Source: CAYOLL01 sp964404765 [NCBI: uncultured Gemmatimonadota bacterium] (GTDB lineage: Bacteria; 4572-55). Taken from it: a DNA stretch of 34,033 nucleotides. The position numbers were made by a program, and so were the translations under genes. The notes beneath the pieces were generated by a model that saw only the letters and a program-made list of their open reading frames with translations, was not told the origin of the DNA and ran no database searches. This document shows positions 7,458 to 15,815 of the stretch, piece after piece. Numbering within the stretch: the first letter of the stretch is position 1; each line of letters starts with the position of its first letter. Location: the NCBI GenBank assembly GCA_964404765.1, contig CAYOLL010000058.1, positions 1 to 34,033 on the forward strand, given 5' to 3'.

Positions 7458-8669
7458 ATGAATGCCAATATAGAACGGGCTCGCCTTTTAATAGAGCAGC
7501 GCCGTTATGATATGGCTCTGGAATCACTCCATTTGGCAATTGGCGAAAATCCGGAAAATCCGGATGCGCACGTTCTGACAGCTCTGGCGCTGACAGAGTT
7601 AAAGCGTCTGCCGGAAGCCTTGCGCGAAGCAAAAACCGCTATTGGGCTTGCTCCGGAAGCAGATTTTTGCCATTACGTCCTGGCCCTGGTTTATAATCGG
7701 ATGAATCAGGATAAAAAAGCCGAGGCGGCGATTCAACAGGCAATTCTATTGGACCCGCACGACGCCGATTATCATGGGCTGCTTAGCGCGATTTATCATG
7801 ACCGTGCCGAATGGAAGAAGGCATTGGCCACCGCCGAAGTCGGGCTGCAAATTGACCCGGAGCATATCCAGTGCACCAATTTGCGCGCCATGGCCATGGT
7901 CAAATTGGGGCAAAAAGAACAAGCCGGACAAACTATTGACGCCGCGCTAACGCTGGACCCGCTTAATCCGATCACCCATGCCAATCAAGGCTGGACCTGG
8001 CTGCAACGTAACGAGCCGGAAAAAGCGCTGATCCATTTTCAGGAAGCGCTGCGGCTTAGTCCGAATCTGGAATGGGCCCGAGAAGGCGTTGTAGAGGCGC
8101 TTAAAGCTCGCCATTTTATTTATCGGATGATGCTCAAATATTTTTTTTGGATGTCTAAGTTTGGCGGTCGCGCACAGTGGGGGCTTATTATCGGTTTCAT
8201 GTTATTTGGGCGATTGCTGGGACCGTTCAAAGTTGTATACATGCTGTTTGTGATGATGACCTGGTCGGCCGGTACCCTTTTTAACCTGCTGCTGCGTGTA
8301 GATCGTGTTGGGCGACTGGCATTGTCCGAAGATCAGCTGCGTGGTTCAAATTTAGTAGGCTTAGCCCTGCTGACGGGTCTTGTCTCATTCCTGACGGGTC
8401 TTTTTTTGGATATTACCCCGTTGCTTGTTGGCGGCATCGGGTTCGCTGCGCTGATCGTACCGTTTTCCGGCGTTTTTCAATGTGCGCCGGGGAAATATCG
8501 CATTTTTTTGGCGGTCTATGCCGGCGCATTAACGACGTTTTTGATTTTGGCAATTAGTCTGGCGCTAAGCGGTTTTTCCGATCAAGCTTATCAGTTTGGT
8601 TTGCTATTCCTATTTGGCTGGGCCGGCTATACCTGGATTGGTAACATTGCGGTATCTAACAGCCGATAA
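7458..8669 (+). CDS. TPR protein with C-terminal multi-pass membrane domain
   Basis: A 403-residue protein in two parts. Residues 1 to about 210 are TPR units (YDMALESLHLAIGENPENPD, KKAEAAIQQAILLDPHDAD, EKALIHFQEALRLSPN). Residues about 238-400 contain five or six hydrophobic helices, including WGLIIGFMLFGRLLGPF, LVGLALLTGLVSFLTGLFL, IFLAVYAGALTTFLILA and FGLLFLFGWAGYTWIG. The topology suggests a cytoplasmic TPR platform anchored in the inner membrane. No catalytic motif is visible and I do not recognise the membrane domain. It ends one base from the stop of the convergent histidine kinase, so the two genes leave no room for a terminator between them. Confidence 0.85.
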   Translation: MNANIERARLLIEQRRYDMALESLHLAIGENPENPDAHVLTALALTELKRLPEALREAKTAIGLAPEADFCHYVLALVYNRMNQDKKAEAAIQQAILLDPHDADYHGLLSAIYHDRAEWKKALATAEVGLQIDPEHIQCTNLRAMAMVKLGQKEQAGQTIDAALTLDPLNPITHANQGWTWLQRNEPEKALIHFQEALRLSPNLEWAREGVVEALKARHFIYRMMLKYFFWMSKFGGRAQWGLIIGFMLFGRLLGPFKVVYMLFVMMTWSAGTLFNLLLRVDRVGRLALSEDQLRGSNLVGLALLTGLVSFLTGLFLDITPLLVGGIGFAALIVPFSGVFQCAPGKYRIFLAVYAGALTTFLILAISLALSGFSDQAYQFGLLFLFGWAGYTWIGNIAVSNSR

Positions 8670-8670
8670 T

Positions 8671-11655
8671 CTATTCGTCGCCTTCCGTTTTTAGCGGCAG
8701 CCAAACCCGGAATGTCGTTTTGCCGGGCGCACTTTCCACATCAATCCGACCCTGGTGTTTTTTTATAATTCGTCGCACAATATCCAGCCCCAGGCCGCTG
8801 CCTTCGCCAGCCGGCTTAGTCGTAAAAAACGGCTCAAAAATGCGCTCCCGAATTTCCGGCGGAATGCCCGGACCGGAATCGGTAATAGCGACCTCCGCAA
8901 AGTTACCCTCACACTTGACCTCAATATTGATATGGCCACGGGTATTCATGGCTTGCAGCGCATTATGAATAATATTTGTCCAGACTTGATTCAGTTCGTC
9001 GGGATGACACCAGATGCGTGGCTTATCATGGTAATTTTTAGTGACTTCCACACCGTGCTTAAACTTGTTATAGTAAAGGGTTAGCACCGTTTCGACCGTA
9101 TCGGTTACCAGAACATGCTGCTTTTTGTCGGAGGGATCGTGATGCACGTACGTTTTAAGCGCAAAAACCACCTTGGCCGCCCGATCCACCGCTATTTTGA
9201 TATTGAGACTGTTGCGTTGCTGACTAATCAAATTATAAGCCGCTTGTAAAATATCGTCAATATTTTCTGCGCCGATTAAGGGTAAAAACGGCGTCACGTC
9301 ATCATGAATACCAATCTCTACCAGCATTTCGGCAATGCGGTCTGCCTTTTGGACATGCTTCTCTTCCAGTTGTCGCGTCAGCACCCGTCGTAACAGCCGT
9401 TCCTCCCGCGAAGTCATGTGGCCGCTATTTGCCAACCCTTTATCCAGCATGACAAAAAAGTCCGTATACTGTTGTGGCGTCAGATGATGCAGCAGCGCCG
9501 GCAAATTGCGCAAAGTATAATTCAATGCGGCGTTAATATTGTCGTTAGAAGCCCGGATTGCGCCCAGAGGCGAGTTGACTTCATGAGCGACGCCGGCTAC
9601 CAAATTGCCCAACGCCGCCATTTTTTCCGATTGAACTAATTGAGCCTGAGCCTCTTTTAGTTCTTTAAGCAGATTTTTTTGGACGGCAATTTCGCGTGTC
9701 CGCTGCAGCACCCGGCGCTCCAATTGTGCGCTAAAGCCGATTCGTTCCAGCGTCATGCCCAGCGAGACGGCCAGTGTATTAATATAGTTTTGGTCTTCCA
9801 CCGTCAAAATCGGTAAGGCGACGGCGCTCATTTGAATCATTGCAAAGACTTGTTTGTTAGAGCAGATAGGAACAATCAGGGTGTTATTTAACAACGAGCA
9901 TTTCTCTGCGGATATTGTACTACTGACATTGCCAAAAGGTGACGGATCATAAAAATAATCCACTTGACCCAGATTGGTCGAATACTGTCCGGCCTTGTTT
10001 GCCTTTTCTTTAGGCAGCCGCATGTGGATATATTTTTCTTCATTGTCGGCTTTCTCGATTTGATAACTTACCTGGACATCCGGTTGTTGCGTAAACCGCA
10101 CTTCCTGCAAAATAACATTAACCAGGCTGACAATAGCCGGCAGCTTTTCCTTAAAAGTAGCCAACTTCAATGTTTCGGCTAACAGTGTTTCATGGCGATG
10201 CTTCGCCAGATTCAGTTGGTGATTTTTAAACTCGATCTCTTTAGCGTGCGCTTGCTGCGTTTTATGGCTTTCTACAAAGCGATCGGCAAACTGATTAATG
10301 ATCAGGGTCAGGATGCCGATTTCATCATTCCGGGATTGACGAATTTGATACCGGCTGAGGTTGACAATATCGGCATTCTCAACCGCATCGGCCATGGCCT
10401 GAACCGACTTTGTCGTTTGCGCTAACGGATTAATAAAACTGCGCCGAATTAAAAAGTACGCGCCGCCGACAATCAAAATAATTGTAAAAGCCAGATAGAG
10501 CGTTTGCAGCCGGATAATGTCGGAAGTCGCGGCCAAAGATTCCGAATACGGTTTGACAACAACCAATTTCCAGTATGAACCGGGGATGGAGAACAAAAAA
10601 ACCGTACATTTTTCCTTCAGAATAAAATCATCTTCAATATTAAATTTACGATAGAGATAGGTAGTAGCATGGCGAAGATCCAGGGGATCGTTCATAATTG
10701 CCGCGATTAAATCGGCTTCCGCGGCATCGACTTGATAACTGTCGGCATCTATCCGGGCGCTGACATTTGCATCAAATTGAGAGTTTCGGTGTGCCTTCGC
10801 CAATAGGTCAAGATTCATAGCGATAACCGCTTCGTCTATCGGACGGAAAAGCGGCTCCCGACGAGCCAGATCGGCTGATTGCAAAAAATCCACCACAGGC
10901 TTGCCGGCACTATCGGGCGGCATTTTTTTAACAATTTCGTGATTCGGAAAAGCAATAAACTTATTATTGCGGTCCAGAATAAAGAGGTAGCCGCCCACCG
11001 TCTGCTGCCATACTCGCGTCAGCGCTTCCAGACCTTCTAACTTCAAGTCAATCGTGGCGGCCCCAAAAAAGTTTCCGACGGAATCGCGTGTGGCGACCGT
11101 AACGGTTACCATCGGCTGGTAAGAGTACGGGTCCAGATATGACCGGCTCCAAAAACCACGTCCTTCCGCAAGATGGCGGGCCGGCGCATACCACTCTTCA
11201 TGCAGATAACCGGGACCCGGTTGATTATAGTCGTCATAATAAGCTAAAACATTGCTGCTATCACGGCCCCAGAAAAAGCTGCGTCGTTCACTCTTGGCAT
11301 CATAAGTATAAGGTTCCGGCCAAAATCCGCCTCCGGCAACTCCCGGATCGTTTTGAAAGGAAATAATTTCCGGCAGCACTTGCTTGGCCATTGCCTCAGA
11401 TTTTGGTAAGTTCTTGGCAGCAGCGCCGAGGGCGCGCGCCAGCGTTTCAATCTGATGTGAACGAATATGCAGTTGAGCTACGACATAGTTTCCATGCTGC
11501 TCGGTGTTATTGGCCGATTCCGTCAAAACCAGGGCGCGGCCTTTGGTATTCATCACTAAAAAAATACCGCTAACCAGGCCAAGCCCGATGAGCGTGGAGA
11601 CCAGGATGCCTTTAAATCCAAGGCTTTCGTACCAGGCAATGCGCGGGTTATCCAT
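8671..11655 (-). CDS. Cache-HAMP-GAF sensor histidine kinase
   Basis: A 994-residue membrane sensor kinase. TM1 is at about 13-35. A large extracytoplasmic region (about 36-380) has dCache-type features such as GGFWPEPY, FFWGRDSS and a central TVTVATRDSVGNFFGAATIDL segment. TM2 (about 385-408) and HAMP (about 408-465) lead to a GAF-like domain (about 500-645) and a coiled coil. The H-box GVAHEVNSPLG is near residue 686, the N-box NIIHNALQAMN near 893, then DSGPGIPPEIRERIFEPFF and GEGSGLGLDIVRR. About 170 residues of mostly helical sequence separate the first DHp helix from the X region and ATPase, longer than usual, so dimerisation helices carry an insertion. No receiver or cognate regulator is adjacent on this strand. 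Confidence 0.93.
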   Translation of the reverse strand: MDNPRIAWYESLGFKGILVSTLIGLGLVSGIFLVMNTKGRALVLTESANNTEQHGNYVVAQLHIRSHQIETLARALGAAAKNLPKSEAMAKQVLPEIISFQNDPGVAGGGFWPEPYTYDAKSERRSFFWGRDSSNVLAYYDDYNQPGPGYLHEEWYAPARHLAEGRGFWSRSYLDPYSYQPMVTVTVATRDSVGNFFGAATIDLKLEGLEALTRVWQQTVGGYLFILDRNNKFIAFPNHEIVKKMPPDSAGKPVVDFLQSADLARREPLFRPIDEAVIAMNLDLLAKAHRNSQFDANVSARIDADSYQVDAAEADLIAAIMNDPLDLRHATTYLYRKFNIEDDFILKEKCTVFLFSIPGSYWKLVVVKPYSESLAATSDIIRLQTLYLAFTIILIVGGAYFLIRRSFINPLAQTTKSVQAMADAVENADIVNLSRYQIRQSRNDEIGILTLIINQFADRFVESHKTQQAHAKEIEFKNHQLNLAKHRHETLLAETLKLATFKEKLPAIVSLVNVILQEVRFTQQPDVQVSYQIEKADNEEKYIHMRLPKEKANKAGQYSTNLGQVDYFYDPSPFGNVSSTISAEKCSLLNNTLIVPICSNKQVFAMIQMSAVALPILTVEDQNYINTLAVSLGMTLERIGFSAQLERRVLQRTREIAVQKNLLKELKEAQAQLVQSEKMAALGNLVAGVAHEVNSPLGAIRASNDNINAALNYTLRNLPALLHHLTPQQYTDFFVMLDKGLANSGHMTSREERLLRRVLTRQLEEKHVQKADRIAEMLVEIGIHDDVTPFLPLIGAENIDDILQAAYNLISQQRNSLNIKIAVDRAAKVVFALKTYVHHDPSDKKQHVLVTDTVETVLTLYYNKFKHGVEVTKNYHDKPRIWCHPDELNQVWTNIIHNALQAMNTRGHINIEVKCEGNFAEVAITDSGPGIPPEIRERIFEPFFTTKPAGEGSGLGLDIVRRIIKKHQGRIDVESAPGKTTFRVWLPLKTEGDE

Positions 11656-11687
11656 TAAACTTCACTTTCGGCTCATACAACAAGCAT

Positions 11688-11771
11688 GTGACAGCTATCA
11701 TGCCAGATGCTTCTATTGGCATACAGGCTCTTGTCGCAACTGGATTCCAGCTAAAAATATTTGGGAATGAC
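11688..11771 (-). repeat. degenerate copy of the palindromic repeat at 16885-17035
   Basis: The reverse complement of this stretch begins GTCATTCCC, has GGAATCCAGT at its centre and ends ATGCC...ATAGAAGCATC...GGCATGA. It aligns along its length with 16931-17003, with an extra 7 bases in the middle. The rest of the 11656-12237 gap holds the hairpin at 11985-12067 and the promoter at 12087; no convincing gene is present there. Confidence 0.6.
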
Positions 11772-11984
11772 CGGTCGGATTTCACAAACTTGCATAAAAT
11801 GCTTCGTTTTCAGATTAAACATGACTTGCAGAGGTTAAGAGCAAATTATAAATGATTTTTGAGCGGGTATCAAGTGAATAAAGTCGGTTTTATTATCTGT
11901 AAATGCTTTTATCCAACAAAACAGAGATAGCTACGACCGCTAAAGATCATCCCCGCCGCGTTCGGTAACAAATTAGCCGCCAAC

Positions 11985-12067
11985 TTGCAATCAAAATTAG
12001 CGCTGCCAGTTCGCGCAGAACCAAAGCGGCTTCGATTTCGTACAGCGCCGCTTTTTTTTGATTGCAA
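11985..12067 (+). repeat. 83-bp inverted repeat with perfect 12-bp arms
   Basis: TTGCAATCAAAA (11985-11996) and its exact complement TTTTGATTGCAA (12056-12067) bound a region with inner pairing GCGCTG/CAGCGC (12000-12005 with 12043-12048) and GTTC/GAAC. The whole can fold into one long hairpin. It overlaps a terminator-like stem (12023-12059). It could be a mobile palindrome, a small structured RNA, or a boundary element upstream of the promoter at 12087. Confidence 0.65.
12023..12059 (+). terminator. rho-independent terminator-like hairpin
   Basis: AAAGCGGC (12023-12030) pairs with GCCGCTTT (12047-12054) around a 16-nt loop, and more T residues follow to 12059. There is no plus-strand gene just upstream, so it would end either a small RNA started in 11656-11985 or antisense transcription from the kinase region. 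Its right arm competes with the GCGCTG/CAGCGC pairing of the larger inverted repeat. Confidence 0.4.
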
Positions 12068-12086
12068 AATAATATAAATTATTGTA

Positions 12087-12115
12087 TTGACGGTAGACTT
12101 CATCTCTGTTATTAT
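12087..12115 (+). promoter_or_regulatory. predicted sigma70-type promoter for the GGDEF-EAL gene
   Basis: TTGACG (12087-12092), a 17-bp spacer, TATTAT (12110-12115): both boxes match at 5 of 6 with ideal spacing. The predicted leader is about 120 nt and contains the 12140-12175 repeat motif and a six-codon mini-ORF. Confidence 0.6.
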
Positions 12116-12139
12116 TTATTTTTGTAAATCTTACTCCAT

Positions 12140-12175
12140 ACGCTTTAGCCTGAAAAATTTATCTCTCGCTATCAA
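12140..12175 (+). repeat. 36-nt motif shared with 3501-3534
   Basis: It shares ACGCTT, CCTG, AAATTTATC, CTCGC and CAA in order and nearly the same spacing with 3501-3534. Here it lies within the predicted 5' leader of the GGDEF-EAL gene. Confidence 0.5.
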
Positions 12176-12230
12176 AGCATGAAAACACAAAGTTTTACGA
12201 AATTTTTGATTCATTACCGATAAGGATTTA

Positions 12231-12251
12231 ATGCATCTTGCCTATGCCTAA
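12231..12251 (+). CDS. possible six-codon leader peptide (MHLAYA)
   Basis: AAGGA at 12222-12226 is spaced 4 nt before the ATG at 12231. That ATG opens the short frame MHLAYA and stops at TAA 12249-12251. The frame differs from the large signalling gene, whose candidate starts (TTG 12238, ATG 12244, ATG 12256) surround the stop. This is the only good ribosome-binding site here, so translation may initiate on the minicistron and restart on the main gene. Confidence 0.3.
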   Translation: MHLAYA

Positions 12252-15228
12252 TGCTATGCGTGTTTTGCTGATTGAAAACAGCGAAGAAGATACCAATAAT
12301 ATCCTTTTTTATCTTCGTAAACACTTTGGGGAGATCGTTTACAAAAGGATAGTCCATGCGGATGCTATGCAGCAGGCCCTCATAGCCGAGATATGGGATA
12401 TTATTATCTCCGATTTTTCCTTGCCCGAATTTACCGCCCACAACATCATAGCTGTTTTAAAAGAAAGCAATCTCGATATCCCACTTGTTTTTGTCGCCGG
12501 CAATATTGGTGAAGAAACCGCTGTGGAATTGGTTAAGGCCGGCGCCAGCGATTATATCGCAAAAGACCACCTGAACCGTTTAGTTCCCACCGTGCAGCGG
12601 GAAATGAATGCCGCCAGTTCACGCCTGGTACAAAAGCATGTTAATGAAAAAGTGCGTAAACTGTCGATGGCCGTGGAGCAAAGCCCAAATATTGTGCTAA
12701 TCATGGATACTTTTGGGGTGATTGACTATGTCAATCCGACTTTTACCGAAATCAGCGGGTACAGTTTGGCTGAAATTAACAGTCAGAATATCAGCATCCT
12801 TAAGCCGGATCATCAATCCATGGATGAATACCTGACCTTTTGGGAAGAAATTATGCGCCGCGACGAGTGGCGCGGTGAAATAGAATGTCAGAAGAAAGAC
12901 GGACAACTTTTTTTGGAATCTGCCGTTATTTGCCCGATTCAGGATGTCAACGATCAAATTACACATTACGTAAAAGTCGCCGAAGACATAACCGCCCGTA
13001 AACGTGCCGAAAGAATTCGCGTCGCCACCTATAAAATTTCCGAAGCGACAAACTCCGCCCAAAATCTAAATGAATTCTTTGAGTTAACCCACAAAATTAT
13101 CGGCGAACTCATGCCAGCCGATAACTTCTACATCGTGCTTTATGATCGTAAACGCCGTTTGATTAACTATCCCTACTTTGTCGATCAGCGCGAAAAACTT
13201 AGCCCGGAAGAACGCACAACGCGGTTGGGCAGGGGTTTGACCGAGTATGTTTTGCGTACTGGCGAGTCTTTGTTGGCCACCGCGCAAGTTCGGGACGAGT
13301 TAATCGGAAAAGGCGAAGTTATTGCCCAGGGTCCGCCCGCTGTGGATTGGCTGGGCGTCCCGCTAAAAGTCAAAAATGAAACCATGGGCGTGCTGGTCGT
13401 GCAGAGTTATGTTTCCACCACTCGTTTTGGCGAAGAGGAGAAAAATATTCTCTTGTTTGTCTCAACCCAGCTAAGCCTGGCCATTGCCCGTAAAAAAAGC
13501 GAAGAGGCCCTGCGCGAAAGCGAAGAACGCTATGCATTAGTTGCTCAGGGCGTTAGTGACGGCCTGTGGGATTGGGATTTAAAGTCGGACCGTGTTTACT
13601 ACTCGCCGCGCTGGAAAGCTATGATGGGGTTGCGGGATGACGATGAGTTTGAGACCATTGAAGATTGGTTTGATCGGGTTCACGAAGAGGATGCCGACAA
13701 ATTAAAAAACAAAATTCAGTCCCATTTAACACGCGTCGAATCTCATTTCCAGTGCGAATACCGTGTTCGGCATGTCGATGGAACACTGCGCTGGATGCTC
13801 AGCCGGGGCGTGGCGGTTCGGAACAATAATGGCGAAGCCTACCGCATGGCCGGTTCCCAAACCGATATTACCGAGCGGAAACGCGCCGAGTCCCAATTGA
13901 TTCATGATGCGTTTCACGACGCGCTTACAGGACTGCCAAACCGTAACTTATTCATGGATCGCGTGGGCACACTGATAATACGTACCCGCCGCACCGAAAG
14001 TTACGAATTTGGCGTTTTATTCATTGATATTGATAACTTCAAGAATATCAATGACAGCATGGGGCATACTACCGGCGACCATCTGCTGATTGAAGTCACC
14101 CGCCGGCTGCAGAAATGCCTGCGTCTGGGCGATACGGTTGCCCGAATGGGCGGCGATGAGTTCGGCATCATTGTTGATGACGCCAAAGAGCCGGATGAAG
14201 TGTTGCGCGTAGCGGATCGAATCCAAAACTCGCTTAAAATCCCATTTGATTTTGACGAAAAAGACGTTTACTTGACGGCCAGCATCGGCATAGCCTTAAG
14301 CGCGGCGGGCTATGAACGGCCCGAAGACTTGTTGCGTGATGTGGACACGGCCCTTTATCGGGCCAAGGCCGCCGGCCGCAATCGGCAAATCATCTTTGAC
14401 GCGACCATGCACGAGCATGCCGTCAAAAGGCTGCAAACTGAAACCGATCTGCGCCGGGCCATTGAGCGGCACGAATTTCGGCTCTTTTTTCAGCCGATCA
14501 TTGCCCTAAGTACGAGTAAAATTGTTGGCTTCGAGGCGCTGGTTCGGTGGCAGCACCCGCATCACGGCCTTGTTTCTCCTTTTAAATTCATTCAGGTCGC
14601 TGAAGAAACCGGCCTCATCATTCCCATCGGCATTCAAATCTTTGAAGCGGCGTGTAAACAAATCAAACAATGGCATTCCCGTTTTCAGTGTAACCCGCCC
14701 ATTTCCATCAGTATTAATCTGTCAAGTCGCCAATTTCTGCAGCAGGATTTAGTCCAGCAAATTGATAAAATCCGGCACAGCTATGATCTGGAAGCCAAAT
14801 ACATTAAACTGGAAATTACGGAAAGCGCGGTCATGGAAAATGCCGCCGCCGTCTCAACCATGCTAAACGAGCTGCGTGATTTAAACTTTCAGCTTTGCAT
14901 TGACGACTTTGGCACCGGCTATTCATCTTTGAGTTATCTGCACAGTTTCCCGATCCACACCCTGAAAATTGATCAATCCTTCGTATTTCGGGTAAACGAA
15001 AACGGCGAAAACGGCGAAATTATCCGCACGATTATCCTGTTAGCTCACAGCATGGGCATGGACGTGATTGCCGAGGGCGTGGAAACGCCCGCTCACGCCC
15101 GGCTGTTGCGCCAGCTGGGCTGCGAGTACGCCCAAGGCTATCTTTTTTCCCGCCCGGTGGACAGCGACAGCGCTACCGACCTGCTGGAGCGTCAGCAAAG
15201 CGGCCCACTGTTTCCGGAGTACGTCTGA
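12244..15228 (+). CDS. REC-PAS-GAF-PAS-GGDEF-EAL cyclic-di-GMP signalling protein
   Basis: A protein of about 994 residues, cytoplasmic, with no membrane helix. Domains in order: receiver (about 5-125; ENSEED, SDFSLPEF and AKDHL); PAS (about 130-258); GAF (about 270-420); PAS_3-like (about 428-550); GGDEF (about 555-720); EAL (about 735-985). The cyclase signature MGGDEF is intact near residue 637 and is preceded five residues earlier by the RLGD product-inhibition I-site. The EAL domain keeps EALVRW, NLSSRQF, EITES, DDFGTGYSSLSYL, LKIDQSF and VIAEGVET, so both making and breaking c-di-GMP look possible. The exact start is unclear (TTG 12238, ATG 12244 or ATG 12256); the best Shine-Dalgarno belongs to an out-of-frame mini-ORF just upstream. 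Confidence 0.93.
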   Translation: MPNAMRVLLIENSEEDTNNILFYLRKHFGEIVYKRIVHADAMQQALIAEIWDIIISDFSLPEFTAHNIIAVLKESNLDIPLVFVAGNIGEETAVELVKAGASDYIAKDHLNRLVPTVQREMNAASSRLVQKHVNEKVRKLSMAVEQSPNIVLIMDTFGVIDYVNPTFTEISGYSLAEINSQNISILKPDHQSMDEYLTFWEEIMRRDEWRGEIECQKKDGQLFLESAVICPIQDVNDQITHYVKVAEDITARKRAERIRVATYKISEATNSAQNLNEFFELTHKIIGELMPADNFYIVLYDRKRRLINYPYFVDQREKLSPEERTTRLGRGLTEYVLRTGESLLATAQVRDELIGKGEVIAQGPPAVDWLGVPLKVKNETMGVLVVQSYVSTTRFGEEEKNILLFVSTQLSLAIARKKSEEALRESEERYALVAQGVSDGLWDWDLKSDRVYYSPRWKAMMGLRDDDEFETIEDWFDRVHEEDADKLKNKIQSHLTRVESHFQCEYRVRHVDGTLRWMLSRGVAVRNNNGEAYRMAGSQTDITERKRAESQLIHDAFHDALTGLPNRNLFMDRVGTLIIRTRRTESYEFGVLFIDIDNFKNINDSMGHTTGDHLLIEVTRRLQKCLRLGDTVARMGGDEFGIIVDDAKEPDEVLRVADRIQNSLKIPFDFDEKDVYLTASIGIALSAAGYERPEDLLRDVDTALYRAKAAGRNRQIIFDATMHEHAVKRLQTETDLRRAIERHEFRLFFQPIIALSTSKIVGFEALVRWQHPHHGLVSPFKFIQVAEETGLIIPIGIQIFEAACKQIKQWHSRFQCNPPISISINLSSRQFLQQDLVQQIDKIRHSYDLEAKYIKLEITESAVMENAAAVSTMLNELRDLNFQLCIDDFGTGYSSLSYLHSFPIHTLKIDQSFVFRVNENGENGEIIRTIILLAHSMGMDVIAEGVETPAHARLLRQLGCEYAQGYLFSRPVDSDSATDLLERQQSGPLFPEYV

Positions 15229-15283
15229 GAATGCCTGCCGCATTAAATCCTAACCCAAAGAGCGCCAGCCAAAGAGAAGCAAA

Positions 15284-15784
15284 ATGCTCGAAAAATTTAC
15301 GCCTTTTGAAGTAACTTTTTGCCAGGGAATAACGCTGCTACTTATCCTGATTAGCGTCGAAGCCTGCGCTCCGGCTAAGCCACTATTGAATACGAAAATC
15401 GCCGAAAAAAATGCGCTGATTCAGCAAGAATTCCGCGGGACGTACTGCGGCGTCACCGAACCGCAGCGGCGGGTGATTACGGATGGCCCCGCCTGGCAAA
15501 AGCTCTGGCAGCAGGTTCACGACGGTCAATCGCCTATGCCGATGACGCCGAATATTGACTTTGGAAAATATGCGGCTGTGGTTGTTTTTATGGGCGAACA
15601 ACGTTCCGGCGGCTATGATATCGAAATTACGGCCATTCTGGAGATGCCGGACAAGCGACAAATCGTTGTGCGCGAGTCAAGACCAAAATCAGGCGGCATG
15701 GTAACAATGGCCCTGACTCAACCCTATCACATTGTAATTGTCAATAAATCCTCTTTGCCGATTGAATTTGCGGCGGAACAATAG
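15284..15784 (+). CDS. PrcB-like putative lipoprotein
   Basis: A 166-residue protein with a hydrophobic N-terminal segment (ITLLLILISVEAC). C28 is a plausible lipidation site, although Glu at -2 is unusual for a lipobox. The rest resembles the PrcB C-terminal domain: VVVFMGEQRSGGYDIEITAI, a glycine-containing turn, then MALTQPYHIVIV. In the oral spirochaete dentilisin system PrcB is a small lipoprotein that partners a protease; no protease gene is adjacent here, so only the domain is assigned. It starts 55 nt after the GGDEF-EAL stop and ends 31 nt before selD, and is probably co-transcribed with both. Confidence 0.75.
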   Translation: MLEKFTPFEVTFCQGITLLLILISVEACAPAKPLLNTKIAEKNALIQQEFRGTYCGVTEPQRRVITDGPAWQKLWQQVHDGQSPMPMTPNIDFGKYAAVVVFMGEQRSGGYDIEITAILEMPDKRQIVVRESRPKSGGMVTMALTQPYHIVIVNKSSLPIEFAAEQ

Positions 15785-15815
15785 CCGCACCGGATATTGA
15801 AAGGAAGCAAAACGC

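Noticed and set aside
11909-12103. 64-codon open frame on the minus strand
   Set aside because: It overlaps the inverted repeat and promoter region, and its composition is not protein-like.
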